45,772 bases of DNA from an uncultured Winogradskyella sp. (GTDB lineage Bacteria > Bacteroidota > Bacteroidia > Flavobacteriales > Flavobacteriaceae), in the NCBI RefSeq assembly GCF_937958655.1, contig NZ_CALGNH010000030.1:1-45772 (forward strand), given 5' to 3'. Both the position numbers and the translations under genes were made by a program. The first letter of the stretch is position 1. Each line of letters begins with the position of its first letter. The notes below the pieces were generated by a model. That model had not been told where the DNA came from. It ran no database searches and worked only from the letters and a program-made list of their open reading frames with translations. Of the stretch, positions 17,613 to 26,255 are shown in pieces.

Positions 17613-18803
17613 ATGCCAAAAATTTCAAGAAAAGGAATAACCATGCCTGAGTCACCAATTAGAAAATTGGTACCTTTTGCTGAAGATGCAGAAAAAAAAG
17701 GAAAAACTGTGTATTACCTCAACATTGGTCAACCAGATATAAAAACACCTGCAATTGCTCTAAATGCTATTAAGAATCATTCACTAGATATACTTGCTTA
17801 TTCTCGGTCTGAAGGCTCTGAAAATTATAGACTAAAAATTGCAGACTATTACAAGCGTAATTCTATTAATGTTACCCATAACGACATTATAGTAACTACT
17901 GGTGGTAGCGAAGCGCTATTATTTGCCTTTGGTAGTATTATGGATGAAGATGATGAAATTATAATACCAGAACCCTTTTACGCCAATTACAACGGATTTT
18001 CAACAGCCTCTGGTGTAAATGTTGTTCCTGTAATTTCTAAGATAGAAGATAATTTTGCATTACCACCTATTGAAGAATTTGAAAAATTAATCACATCCAA
18101 AACAAAAGCTATTTTAATATGTAATCCTGGTAATCCTACAGGCTATTTATATTCTAAAGAGGAAATAAAAAAGTTAGCTTCCATCGTAAAAAAGCACGAT
18201 TTATTTTTAATAGCAGATGAAGTTTACAGAGAATTTGTTTACGATGGTATTAGCCATTATTCTATTTTACAAGAAGAAGGTTTAGAGAACCATGCTATTG
18301 TTATAGACTCTGTATCTAAGCGTTATAGCATGTGTGGTGCTCGTATTGGTTACTTAGTTTCAAAGAATAAAGAAGTTATAAAAACAGCATTAAAATTTGC
18401 ACAAGCACGTCTTAGTCCTCCTACATTGGCACAAATAGCTAGTGAGGCTGCTTTAGACACTCCACAAAGTTATTTTGATGATGTAATTGAAGACTATGTA
18501 AACCGAAGAAACTTGCTCATTGCTGAGTTTCAAAACATCCCAGGTGTAAAAGTGGCCAAACCTAATGGAGCGTTTTATTGCATTGCAGAGTTACCTGTGA
18601 AAAATTCAGATGATTTTGCACGTTGGTTATTAGAATCCTTCGATTATAATAACAATACCGTTATGGTTGCTCCTGCCGCAGGATTTTACTCCTCACCAAA
18701 TGTTGGCAATAACCAAATTAGAATTGCTTATGTCTTAAATGAGGAAAGTTTAAAACGAGCTGTACAAGTTTTAGCAGAAGCTTTAAAAGTTTATAAAGAT
18801 TAA
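17613..18803 (+). CDS. PLP-dependent aminotransferase, class I/II (aspartate aminotransferase-like)
   Basis: It transfers an amino group between an amino acid and a 2-oxo acid in the cytoplasm, probably with aspartate or a broad substrate range. Fold type I marks are clear: YYLNIGQPDIKTP near 35, TTGGSEALLFA near 95, ICNPGNPTGYLYS near 168 and the PLP lysine (Lys236) in DSVSKRYSMCGARIG. I chose ATG 17613 (MPKISRKG), 396 residues, because the upstream codon at 17592 adds no conserved residues and lies beside a promoter-like GACCTTTG. The stop overlaps the murB start (TAATG). Substrate cannot be fixed from sequence. Confidence 0.88.
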   Translation: MPKISRKGITMPESPIRKLVPFAEDAEKKGKTVYYLNIGQPDIKTPAIALNAIKNHSLDILAYSRSEGSENYRLKIADYYKRNSINVTHNDIIVTTGGSEALLFAFGSIMDEDDEIIIPEPFYANYNGFSTASGVNVVPVISKIEDNFALPPIEEFEKLITSKTKAILICNPGNPTGYLYSKEEIKKLASIVKKHDLFLIADEVYREFVYDGISHYSILQEEGLENHAIVIDSVSKRYSMCGARIGYLVSKNKEVIKTALKFAQARLSPPTLAQIASEAALDTPQSYFDDVIEDYVNRRNLLIAEFQNIPGVKVAKPNGAFYCIAELPVKNSDDFARWLLESFDYNNNTVMVAPAAGFYSSPNVGNNQIRIAYVLNEESLKRAVQVLAEALKVYKD

Positions 18804-19816
18804 TGGTCATAGAAAAAAATGTTTCTTTACAACCCTTTAACACTTTTGGCATAGACGCAAAAGCCAAACTATATTGTAATATCACAGATATTAACAGCTT
18901 AGAAGACATTTTAAAGAAACATAATACTCAACCTATATTTACCCTTGGAGGTGGCAGTAATATGTTACTTACCCAAGATATTGAAGCACTTGTTTTACAC
19001 ATTAACCTTAAAGGCATTAGTATATTTAGTGAGACGGAAGATGCCGTTATTATTAAGGCTATGGCAGGTGAAAATTGGCATAATTTTGTAGTATGGTGCC
19101 TTAAGCATAACTATGGTGGTATAGAAAATTTATCCCTTATTCCTGGGAATGTTGGCACAGCACCCATACAAAACATAGGTGCATATGGTGTAGAACTCAA
19201 AGATGTATTTGTGAGTTGCGAAGCCATAAATATTAAAACCCAAAAGGTAAAAACATTCACCAAGGACCAGTGCAAATTTGGTTACAGAGAATCTGTTTTT
19301 AAACAGCAACTCAAAGGAAACTATATCATAACAAGTGTCAACTTTAAGTTAACGAAAGTTCATCATCAACTCCATCTCAATTATGGTGCTATAAAGCAAC
19401 AGCTCAATACATTTAATATTGCCAAGCCAACAATAGAAGATATATCTAAGGCTGTTATTGCAATAAGACAAAGTAAATTACCCGATCCTAAAAAGATTGG
19501 GAATAGCGGAAGCTTTTTTAAAAACCCTGTAATTTCTATTGAACAATTTCAAAAGCTAAGCCAAAACTTTCCTGAAATACCATCCTATAAAGTATCTGAT
19601 AAAGCCGTAAAAGTACCTGCGGGCTGGCTTATTGAAAAAGCTGGTTTTAAAGGCAAACGTTTTAATGATTACGGAGTACACAATAAACAAGCCCTAGTTT
19701 TAGTTAATTACGGAAATGCAAACGGGAAAGACATATTTACTTTAGCCATTTTAATTAAAGAAACCATTAAAAGACTCTTTAAAATAGATATAGAAACTGA
19801 AGTGAATATCATATAA
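18803..19816 (+). CDS. murB: UDP-N-acetylenolpyruvoylglucosamine reductase
   Basis: A flavoenzyme that reduces UDP-GlcNAc-enolpyruvate to UDP-MurNAc, the second committed step of peptidoglycan synthesis. The 337 residues show the FAD-binding stretches TLGGGSNMLL near 47-56 and PGNVGTAPIQNIGAYGVE near 114-131, and the catalytic region GYRESVFK near 158 and GNSGSFFKNP near 232-241 (proton-donor Ser). The length and the YRESVF motif fit the E. coli-like type I enzyme. It is coupled to the aminotransferase by a one-base overlap and is followed by a hairpin terminator. Confidence 0.96.
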   Translation: MVIEKNVSLQPFNTFGIDAKAKLYCNITDINSLEDILKKHNTQPIFTLGGGSNMLLTQDIEALVLHINLKGISIFSETEDAVIIKAMAGENWHNFVVWCLKHNYGGIENLSLIPGNVGTAPIQNIGAYGVELKDVFVSCEAINIKTQKVKTFTKDQCKFGYRESVFKQQLKGNYIITSVNFKLTKVHHQLHLNYGAIKQQLNTFNIAKPTIEDISKAVIAIRQSKLPDPKKIGNSGSFFKNPVISIEQFQKLSQNFPEIPSYKVSDKAVKVPAGWLIEKAGFKGKRFNDYGVHNKQALVLVNYGNANGKDIFTLAILIKETIKRLFKIDIETEVNII

Positions 19817-19821
19817 AACAA

Positions 19822-19845
19822 AAGCTACAATTTTCATTGTAGCTT
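19822..19845 (+). terminator. Intrinsic terminator after murB
   Basis: AAGCTACAA (19822-19830) pairs perfectly with TTGTAGCTT (19837-19845) around a 6-base loop, 5 bases after the murB stop. The tail CTGAATTT is only moderately T-rich. Confidence 0.65.
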
Positions 19846-19850
19846 CTGAA

Positions 19851-19928
19851 TTTAGAATAATTTAAATATGCTATTAACACTCGCTTTTAGTAGCGCACAT
19901 TATTCTAAAAATATATGTTGCTATTAAC
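19851..19928. repeat. Inverted repeat and 50-bp-spaced direct repeat upstream of the ECF sigma gene
   Basis: TTTAGAATAAT (19851-19861) and ATTATTCTAAA (19899-19909) are perfect 11-bp inverted arms. They enclose a small CGCT/AGCG hairpin. The decamer TGCTATTAAC occurs at 19869-19878 and again at 19919-19928, exactly 50 bases apart. The region precedes the sigma/anti-sigma operon and could hold operator sites. No exact -7 box is seen; TATATTTA at 19947-19954 is one base off. Confidence 0.5.
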
Positions 19929-20000
19929 CCTTAAGGTCTAATTAACTATATTTACGATATAAAATCCTAATTGGATGTTCTTAAATAAGATTTTAACATT

Positions 20001-20534
20001 TTGAGTATTACATCTACTGAGCAAAACATTATAGACCTACTTAAGGTAAAGGACAAACGTGCTATAAATCTTCTCTACGAAAACTATTCTAATAGTTTAT
20101 ACGGTGTTATTTTAAAAATCACTATTAACGAAGAAATAGCAGAAGACGCCTTACAGGAAACCTTTGTGAAAATTTGGAAAAATGCGCATAAATACGATGC
20201 CAGTAAAGCAAAACTTTTTACATGGCTCTTTAGAATTGCTAGAAACACAGCCATTGATAAACTGAGAAGTTTTAATAATCGCTACCATAAAGAAGTCCAA
20301 ATTGATACTTCTAACGTATATATACTTCCAACAAGCAATTTAAACCAAGACGTCTTGGATATTAAAGACCACGTTGGCCGTTTAGAAGAAAAGTACCAAA
20401 TTGTGTTAGACGCCTTATTTTTTCAGGGTATGACACAACAAGAAGCTAGTGATGAATTAAACATTCCACTAGGCACAATTAAATCGAGATTAAAAATTGG
20501 ATTACGCGAACTTAAAAAAGTTTATAATCCTTAA
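20001..20534 (+). CDS. ECF RNA polymerase sigma factor
   Basis: A group 4 sigma factor of 177 residues that redirects RNA polymerase to a stress regulon. Region 2 is at about 20-90 (EDALQETFVKIWKNAHKYD, then FTWLFRIARNTAIDKLR). Region 4 is at about 120-175 with the helix-turn-helix MTQQEASDELNIPLGTIKSR. Translation probably starts at TTG 20001, since no ATG precedes the conserved part. The next gene, 9 bases away, encodes an RskA-type anti-sigma factor, so the pair is a sigma/anti-sigma switch. The signal it senses is not known. Confidence 0.9.
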   Translation: MSITSTEQNIIDLLKVKDKRAINLLYENYSNSLYGVILKITINEEIAEDALQETFVKIWKNAHKYDASKAKLFTWLFRIARNTAIDKLRSFNNRYHKEVQIDTSNVYILPTSNLNQDVLDIKDHVGRLEEKYQIVLDALFFQGMTQQEASDELNIPLGTIKSRLKIGLRELKKVYNP

Positions 20535-20543
20535 ACTAATGAC

Positions 20544-21332
20544 ATGGATAAGAAATTACATAAGTTTTTAGATTCTAATCTACTCAACAAGTATTTAGTA
20601 GGCGAAACTTCTATTGAAGAGAACAAAGAAGTTGAGTACTTTATTAGTACATACCCAAAAGCCGCAGACGCATATCAGAAGCTACAAGATAACCTTGAGA
20701 TTATAGCTAAAGCGGGTGCTACAAATGTTCCTAAAAATATATTATCTAACATACTAGAAGAGCTAGACGACACTAGTAATACTAAAGTTATACAACTCGT
20801 TCAGCAAAAACAAACACCATGGTACAGTATTGCTGCGAGTGCTGCTGCAGTATTATTTGCAACCATGTCCTTTCTTCTTTATCAAAAAAACTTAGAGTTA
20901 ACAGATGAGAATAACATTGTAGTCGATGAAATTTTTGACCTCAGAGGAGATATTGATAATAACAACTCTAAACTTAACGAATTATCTAAAGTGCTAAATA
21001 ATCTCAACAATCCAGACGCTAAAAAATATGTCATCAATGGAAATGAGCGCGCCAAAAACTTAAAGACTGTAGCTTATATTAATCCTGTTGACAAAACAAC
21101 TATGATTGATGTGATCTCCTTACCACAATTACCAAAAGATCAGCACTATCAAATTTGGGCAGAACTGCAGGACAGAATGGTTAATTTAGGGATCTTAGAC
21201 GAGTCAGAACGTCAATTAAAACCTATTCCGTATATGGAAGACGCCCTAGCACTAAGTATTAAAATAGGTACAGATGGCACAGAAAACAATGCTAACGATA
21301 ATGCAGTAGCTGAAGTTTCATTAAAACAATAG
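20544..21332 (+). CDS. Membrane anti-sigma factor, RskA-like
   Basis: It is predicted to hold the upstream ECF sigma factor at the membrane. The 262 residues comprise a cytoplasmic N-terminal anti-sigma region (1 to about 90), one membrane helix at about 92-112 (WYSIAASAAAVLFATMSFLL) and a periplasmic RskA-type C-terminal domain with PQLPKDQHYQIWAELQD near 193-209. The zinc-binding HxxxCxxC motif of many anti-sigma factors is absent, as is usual for this branch. A coiled-coil-like stretch follows the helix. It ends at a strong convergent terminator. Confidence 0.85.
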   Translation: MDKKLHKFLDSNLLNKYLVGETSIEENKEVEYFISTYPKAADAYQKLQDNLEIIAKAGATNVPKNILSNILEELDDTSNTKVIQLVQQKQTPWYSIAASAAAVLFATMSFLLYQKNLELTDENNIVVDEIFDLRGDIDNNNSKLNELSKVLNNLNNPDAKKYVINGNERAKNLKTVAYINPVDKTTMIDVISLPQLPKDQHYQIWAELQDRMVNLGILDESERQLKPIPYMEDALALSIKIGTDGTENNANDNAVAEVSLKQ

Positions 21333-21364
21333 TCATTGATTGCTGTATCATAAAAATTGTAAAT

Positions 21365-21396
21365 AAAAAGAGGCCTCTTTAAAGAAGCCTCTTTTT
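21365..21396. terminator. Bidirectional terminator between anti-sigma gene and aquaporin gene
   Basis: AAAAAGAGGC (21365-21374) pairs with GCCTCTTTTT (21387-21396), a 10-bp stem with a 12-base loop. T-rich sequence flanks both arms, so it can serve both convergent genes. Confidence 0.85.
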
Positions 21397-21419
21397 ATTT
21401 ATTACAACCTTTTAAGATG

Positions 21420-22106
21420 TTATTCTTTTGCGAAAAATGATTTATGAATAATGCCACCAATTATAGCACCTACGATTGGAGCCACCCAAAACACCCATAC
21501 TTGAGATAAATAAGCGCCATCAGCAAATAAAGCTTGGCTCAATGATCTTGCTGGATTAACTGACGTATTAGAGATTGGAATACTAATTAAATGAATTAAA
21601 GTTAATGCTAATCCTATAGCAATACCAGCAAATCCCTTTGGAGCTTTAGGATAGGTACTACCAAGTATTACTAATAAGAAAAATGCCGTTAAAATAATCT
21701 CAGCGATGATTACAGATGTGATACTATACCCACCAGGTGACAAATCTCCATATCCATTAGATGCAAACCCACCAACAGATTCAAAACCAGATTGCCCAGA
21801 AACAATAAGATAAAGTGCACAGGCAGCTGTTGTAGCTCCTACAACTTGGGCAATGATATAACCAATTAAATTTTTAGCCTCAAATTTACCACCAGCCCAA
21901 AGCCCTATGGATACAGCAGGATTAAAATGCGCACCAGACACGTGCCCAACAGCATATGCCATTGATAATACGGTTAAACCAAAGGCTAAAGACACTCCTA
22001 CAAATCCAATCCCTAATTCAGGAAAACCTGCAGCAAAAATTGCACTACCACAACCTCCAAACACAAGCCAAAATGTTCCAAAAAATTCTGCAAATAATTT
22101 CTTCAT
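21420..22106 (-). CDS. aqpZ: Aquaporin Z-like water channel
   Basis: An inner-membrane channel of the MIP family with 228 residues and six membrane helices. Both half-helix motifs are intact: NPA at 62-64 (HFNPAVSIG) and NPAR at 184-187 (SVNPARSL). The selectivity-filter pattern, with His in LIHLISIP near 172 and Arg187, fits a water-selective aquaporin rather than a glycerol facilitator. It is transcribed alone. The upstream region contains an inverted repeat at 22143-22180, but no exact -7 box on this strand. Confidence 0.93.
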   Translation of the reverse strand: MKKLFAEFFGTFWLVFGGCGSAIFAAGFPELGIGFVGVSLAFGLTVLSMAYAVGHVSGAHFNPAVSIGLWAGGKFEAKNLIGYIIAQVVGATTAACALYLIVSGQSGFESVGGFASNGYGDLSPGGYSITSVIIAEIILTAFFLLVILGSTYPKAPKGFAGIAIGLALTLIHLISIPISNTSVNPARSLSQALFADGAYLSQVWVFWVAPIVGAIIGGIIHKSFFAKE

Positions 22107-22142
22107 AATTGATAATTAATAAGTTAGTTAATAAATATTTCT

Positions 22143-22180
22143 AATTGTGAGACCCAAGACTTCCGTTTTAGGTCACAATT
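22143..22180. repeat. Inverted repeat in the aqpZ divergent promoter region
   Basis: AATTGTGA (22143-22150) and TCACAATT (22173-22180) are perfect 8-bp inverted arms with 22 bases between them, and CC/GG inside them can extend the stem. The spacing is too long for a standard CRP-type site. It may be an operator for the divergent genes or an RNA hairpin. Confidence 0.45.
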
Positions 22181-22210
22181 AAAGCCTGTGCAGAATAAAT
22201 GTAAAAGCCC

Positions 22211-22218
22211 TATCTTTG
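22211..22218 (+). promoter_or_regulatory. -7 box of the small membrane protein / GT2 / sigma / Nramp run
   Basis: TATCTTTG is an exact TAnnTTTG match 20 bases before ATG 22238. No TTTG -33 element is visible at the usual spacing. Confidence 0.5.
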
Positions 22219-22237
22219 CATAAATAGTTGTATTATT

Positions 22238-22441
22238 ATGAAATTATTATTCCTCACTCTTGGATTGTTAGCCCTAGCCATTGCTGGTATTGCTATAAAA
22301 CTATGGGCAAAAAAAGATGGCGAATTTGCAGGGACGTGTGCCAGTCAAAACCCTATGTTAAATAGAGAAGGTGAAGCATGTGGTTTCTGCGGAAAAACAC
22401 CAGACCAGTTTGATAATTGTAACGAACCTCAACACTCATAG
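22238..22441 (+). CDS. Small membrane-anchored four-cysteine protein
   Basis: A 67-residue protein with one N-terminal membrane helix (about 2-22) and a short polar domain carrying four cysteines: Cys34, Cys48, Cys51 and Cys61 (GTCASQNP, ACGFCGK, DNC). The CxxC pair suggests a metal site or disulfides on the exported side; which one cannot be told. Similar peptides are annotated in Bacteroidota only as membrane or secreted proteins. It has its own promoter and is followed after 6 bases by the glycosyltransferase gene, so it is probably co-transcribed with it. Confidence 0.75.
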   Translation: MKLLFLTLGLLALAIAGIAIKLWAKKDGEFAGTCASQNPMLNREGEACGFCGKTPDQFDNCNEPQHS

Positions 22442-22447
22442 CCTTTA

Positions 22448-23560
22448 ATGAGTTTTACTACAATACTATTTATTGTTTTTGCAGTAATAGTAAGTATTCA
22501 AGTTATATACTACCTTAGTTTTTTGTTTTCATTTTCAATAAAACGAGAAGACACTTATTTAAAAAAACATATTCCAGTTTCTGTTATTATTTGTGCAAAA
22601 AATGAAGCACAAAACATAAAGAAAAATCTTCCTTTTATTATAAGTCAGGCCTATTCAAACTTCGAAATAGTTTTAGTTAATGACAGCTCTTCTGACGAGA
22701 CTTTAGAGGTAATGAAAGAATTTGAAGCTAAACATAATAGAATTAAAATAGTAGACGTAAAAACTAATGAAGCGTTTTGGGGAAATAAAAAATATGCTTT
22801 AACACTTGGTATAAAAGCCTCAAGTCATGATTTTTTGGTTTTTACAGACGCAGATTGCAGACCTATATCTAACCAGTGGTTAGCGCATGTTAGTAGCAAA
22901 TTTTCTAACCAAAAGGCTATTGTGTTGGGTTATGGTGCTTATGCTAAAAAACGATTATCTCTATTAAACCAATTAATTCGTTATGAAACTGTAATGACTG
23001 CATTACAATATTTTTCGTATGCCAATTTAGGAATACCTTACATGGGTGTTGGTAGAAATTTGGCATATCGTAAAGGATTGTTTTTTTACAATAATGGTTT
23101 TAATGGGCACATGGCGATTAAATCTGGAGACGATGATTTGTTTATAAACGAAGTTGCCCACGCTCAAAACACTGCTATCTGCGTATCTAAAGAAAGTTTC
23201 ACAGAATCCGAACCCAAAAAAACGTTTAAAGATTGGATATTACAAAAACGAAGACATATTAGCACATCGAGGTTATATAAAACAAAGCACAAAATATTAC
23301 TAGGTTTATTTTATACGTCTCAGTTATTATTTTGGGTTTTAGGCATACTATTATTAACTCTGGGAGACCATTGGCAACTACTCACGGTCTTAATAAGCCT
23401 ACGTTTCGTTATTCAACTTTTTAGCTTTGGCTTAGCAGCTAAAAAATTAGAGGATACTAATCTTGTTCTTATATCACCTTTTTTAGAATTATTTTTAATT
23501 ACTACACAATTAAGTATCTTTAGTGCAAATCTTATAGCTACACCAAAACATTGGAAATAA
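22448..23560 (+). CDS. Membrane-bound family 2 glycosyltransferase
   Basis: A 370-residue GT-A glycosyltransferase. A membrane helix at about 3-27 precedes the catalytic domain, with SVIICAKNEAQNI near 45, VLVNDSSSDETLEV near 76, a metal-binding DAD in VFTDADCRP near 133, and GDDDLFINE near 229. QKRRH near 262 corresponds to the QxxRW motif of processive enzymes, but with His for Trp. Two or three membrane helices follow at about 280-365. Donor and acceptor sugars are unknown; the topology suggests synthesis of an envelope glycan or glycolipid. Its end overlaps the start of the sigma factor gene by 10 bases. Confidence 0.85.
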   Translation: MSFTTILFIVFAVIVSIQVIYYLSFLFSFSIKREDTYLKKHIPVSVIICAKNEAQNIKKNLPFIISQAYSNFEIVLVNDSSSDETLEVMKEFEAKHNRIKIVDVKTNEAFWGNKKYALTLGIKASSHDFLVFTDADCRPISNQWLAHVSSKFSNQKAIVLGYGAYAKKRLSLLNQLIRYETVMTALQYFSYANLGIPYMGVGRNLAYRKGLFFYNNGFNGHMAIKSGDDDLFINEVAHAQNTAICVSKESFTESEPKKTFKDWILQKRRHISTSRLYKTKHKILLGLFYTSQLLFWVLGILLLTLGDHWQLLTVLISLRFVIQLFSFGLAAKKLEDTNLVLISPFLELFLITTQLSIFSANLIATPKHWK

Positions 23561-24096
23561 AAGACGCAATTACTAAAGCCAAAAATAATGACCAAATTGC
23601 GTTTAATTTTTTATTAGATACCTTTTGGAATGATGTCTATTCATTTCAGTTAAAACGTACTAAAAATGAAAATGATGCTGAGGACATTACAATCCAAACA
23701 TTTTCAAAAGCTTTTGATAAAATAAAAACCTTTAAAGAGGAGTATAAGTTTAGTACTTGGCTTATCACAATTTCTAAAAATATTCATATTGATTTAGTTA
23801 GAAAACAGAATAGAATAATACAAAGCACCTCTAAAGACAATGAGAACAACTATTTAGAAATTGTTGACGACTCACCTACTCCAGAAGATAAAATTATAAC
23901 CGAACAAAACTTGGCCAAGTTACTACGAGATATAAAAAAGCTGAAGCCACATTACCAAGAGGTAATTAACTTAAGGTACTTTCAAGAATTGAGTTATAAA
24001 GAAATATCTCAGGAACTTAATGCACCAATAAATAATGTTAAGGTAAAACTCTTAAGAGCCAAAAAACTCTTAGCAGCGATTATTACCACATCATAA
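23551..24096 (+). CDS. ECF-like sigma factor without adjacent anti-sigma gene
   Basis: A sigma-70 family protein of 181 residues. Region 2 is at about 15-85 (ENDAEDITIQTFSKAFDKI, then FSTWLITISKNIHIDLVR) and region 4 is at about 125-178 with the helix-turn-helix ELSYKEISQELNAPINNVKV. It starts at TTG 23551 inside the end of the glycosyltransferase gene and overlaps the next gene by one base (TAATG), so it sits inside an operon with no anti-sigma partner. Its control may therefore be transcriptional or lie elsewhere. Confidence 0.88.
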   Translation: MEIKDAITKAKNNDQIAFNFLLDTFWNDVYSFQLKRTKNENDAEDITIQTFSKAFDKIKTFKEEYKFSTWLITISKNIHIDLVRKQNRIIQSTSKDNENNYLEIVDDSPTPEDKIITEQNLAKLLRDIKKLKPHYQEVINLRYFQELSYKEISQELNAPINNVKVKLLRAKKLLAAIITTS

Positions 24097-25340
24097 TGTT
24101 TACGACGCTAAAAAAATTAGGACCAGGACTATTATTTGCAGGTGCAGCCATTGGTGTATCACATTTAGTACAGTCCACAAGAGCTGGCGCTGATTTTGGC
24201 TTAGGCTTACTTTGGGCGCTTTTGTTGGTTAACCTATTTAAATATCCCTTTTTTCAATATGGGCCTCGCTATGCCTCCGCAACTGGCGAAAGTCTCTTAG
24301 AAGGCTATTATAAATTAGGTAAAGGAATACTTATTACCTATTTTCTATTAAACTTAGCCACAATGTTTACAATACAAGCAGCAGTTACCATAGTTACTGC
24401 TGGTTTAGCAAATTCACTATTTGGTGATATTAGTTTTTTAAATTTGGGAATACAAAGTATATCTAGTGTAGAATTATGGACTATAATTATTCTAAGCATC
24501 TGTCTTCTCATTTTATTTTTAGGAACTTACGCTACTTTAGACAAGCTTATTAAAGTTATTATTATTACACTAACCATTAGCACATTAGTTGCTGTATGTT
24601 TTGCTTTTTCAGAATTTGAATCACCTATTTCATTAGTTCAAATATTACCAAAAGACACTACTAAAGTTGCATTCTTAATTGCTTTTATGGGTTGGATGCC
24701 TGCACCTTTAGATATTTCCGTTTGGCACTCAATTTGGGCCATAGAAAAGAAGAAAGATGAAAATGATTTTTCACCTAAGCGGGCTTTGTTAGATTTTAAT
24801 ATTGGCTATTTTGGCGCTGTAATTCTTGGAGTTGCTTTTGTTTGTCTTGGTTATTTTGTAATGTTTAATAGTGGAGAAACCTTTAGTAATAAAGCTGCTG
24901 TATTTTCTTATCAACTTATTGATTTGTACACTAAAAGTCTTGGTAATTGGGCTCATGTGGTAATTGGTATTGCGGCATTTACAACCATGTTTAGTACTAC
25001 AATTACAACTTTAGACGCTTCTCCAAGAGCCATGTCTAAAAGCACAAATTTAATTTTTAACAAAAGATTTAAAAACGGGTATTTATATTGGATACTCATT
25101 TTAGCCTTTGGCACGCTATTCATCTTTTTTGTTTTGGCCTCAGAAATGGGTTTATTAATTAAAATAGCTACAATTCTTTCTTTCATTACCGCACCATTTT
25201 ATGCTATTATTAACTACACGTTAATCTCCGGAAAGCATACTCCAAAACTCTGGAGACCAAGCTTAAAATTGCATGTTTTATCATGCCTTGGTATTCTTTT
25301 TCTCATTGGATTTGGCCTATGGTATTTAACCCTACTTTAA
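24096..25340 (+). CDS. Nramp-family transporter lacking the canonical metal-binding motif
   Basis: A 414-residue inner-membrane protein with about 11 helices and the LeuT-like fold of the Nramp family. Family resemblance is clear from GPGLLFAGAAIG at 9-20 and RAGADFGLGLLW at 29-40. The TM1 motif DPGN that binds Mn/Fe aligns with Gly20-Val-Ser-His23, so both ligands are gone. In TM6 the motif MPH reads MPA at 201-203. Substrate is therefore uncertain: Mg, another ion, or no metal at all. A one-base overlap couples it to the sigma factor gene. lipA follows after 42 bases with its own promoter. Confidence 0.8.
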   Translation: MFTTLKKLGPGLLFAGAAIGVSHLVQSTRAGADFGLGLLWALLLVNLFKYPFFQYGPRYASATGESLLEGYYKLGKGILITYFLLNLATMFTIQAAVTIVTAGLANSLFGDISFLNLGIQSISSVELWTIIILSICLLILFLGTYATLDKLIKVIIITLTISTLVAVCFAFSEFESPISLVQILPKDTTKVAFLIAFMGWMPAPLDISVWHSIWAIEKKKDENDFSPKRALLDFNIGYFGAVILGVAFVCLGYFVMFNSGETFSNKAAVFSYQLIDLYTKSLGNWAHVVIGIAAFTTMFSTTITTLDASPRAMSKSTNLIFNKRFKNGYLYWILILAFGTLFIFFVLASEMGLLIKIATILSFITAPFYAIINYTLISGKHTPKLWRPSLKLHVLSCLGILFLIGFGLWYLTLL

Positions 25341-25352
25341 TTTTTTACTTCG

Positions 25353-25360
25353 TATCTTTG
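25353..25360 (+). promoter_or_regulatory. -7 box of lipA
   Basis: TATCTTTG is an exact TAnnTTTG match 22 bases upstream of the lipA ATG, and identical to the box at 22211-22218. Confidence 0.5.
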
Positions 25361-25382
25361 TTTATTGAAATTGAAAAATTAA

Positions 25383-26255
25383 ATGGAGACCAAAGTAGAT
25401 TCAAACATTTTACCAGAACGCAAACCTAAGTGGCTACGTGTAAAATTACCTACAGGTAAAAAATACACCGAACTTAGAAGCCTTGTCGATAAATACAAAT
25501 TAAATACAATATGCACCTCAGGAAGCTGCCCAAACATGGGTGAATGTTGGGGAGAAGGCACAGCTACCTTTATGATATTAGGTAATGTTTGTACACGCTC
25601 TTGCGGATTTTGCGGTGTAAAAACTGGCAGACCAGAAACCGTAGACTGGGACGAGCCAGAAAAGGTAGCGCGCTCCATAAAAATTATGCAAATTAAACAT
25701 GCTGTATTAACGAGCGTAGATAGAGACGACTTAAAAGATATGGGAAGTATAATGTGGGCAGAGACGGTTAAGGCCGTTCGTAGAATGAATCCACAAACCA
25801 CCTTAGAAACCTTAATACCAGATTTCCAAGGTATAGAAAAACATATTGACAGAATTATAGATGTTGCACCAGAAGTAGTGTCACATAATATTGAAACCGT
25901 AAGACGCCTCACACGCGAAGTCCGGATACAAGCAAAATACGACCGTAGCATGAGAGTTCTTAAATATTTAAAATCCCAAGGCCAACGCAGAACCAAGTCT
26001 GGTATTATGTTAGGGCTAGGCGAGGCGCGCGAGGAAGTTATACAAACCTTACATGATTTGCGCGAAAATGATGTAGATGTAGTAACCATAGGGCAATACC
26101 TCCAACCTAGCAAAAAACACTTACCTGTTAAACGCTTTATTAACCCAGATGAGTTTGATGAATACAAGGAAATTGGTTTAGAGCTTGGTTTTAGACATGT
26201 AGAGAGTAGTGCCTTAGTAAGATCTTCTTACAAAGCTCAAAAACACATTAATTAA
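25383..26255 (+). CDS. lipA: Lipoyl synthase
   Basis: A radical SAM enzyme that inserts two sulfurs into protein-bound octanoyl groups to make the lipoyl cofactor of 2-oxoacid dehydrogenases and the glycine cleavage system. The 290 residues carry the auxiliary cluster cysteines Cys44, Cys49 and Cys55 ([12 protein letters not shown]), the radical SAM cluster cysteines Cys70, Cys74 and Cys77 (CTRSCGFC), and the C-terminal RSSY near 281 that ligates the auxiliary cluster. It is complete and typical. It overlaps gap by one base (TAATG). Confidence 0.97.
   Translation: METKVDSNILPERKPKWLRVKLPTGKKYTELRSLVDKYKLNTICTSGSCPNMGECWGEGTATFMILGNVCTRSCGFCGVKTGRPETVDWDEPEKVARSIKIMQIKHAVLTSVDRDDLKDMGSIMWAETVKAVRRMNPQTTLETLIPDFQGIEKHIDRIIDVAPEVVSHNIETVRRLTREVRIQAKYDRSMRVLKYLKSQGQRRTKSGIMLGLGEAREEVIQTLHDLRENDVDVVTIGQYLQPSKKHLPVKRFINPDEFDEYKEIGLELGFRHVESSALVRSSYKAQKHIN

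Noticed and set aside
20001..21332. Sigma/anti-sigma pair as a SusCD-type nutrient-sensing system (FecI/FecR)
   Set aside because: The anti-sigma protein has an RskA-type domain rather than a FecR domain, and no TonB receptor or SusD gene follows.
25379..26167. 262-codon open frame on the minus strand opposite lipA
   Set aside because: It is the antisense of lipA, which has all six cluster cysteines and the RSSY motif. The antisense product is rich in Ser, Cys and Arg with no domain, signal or promoter.
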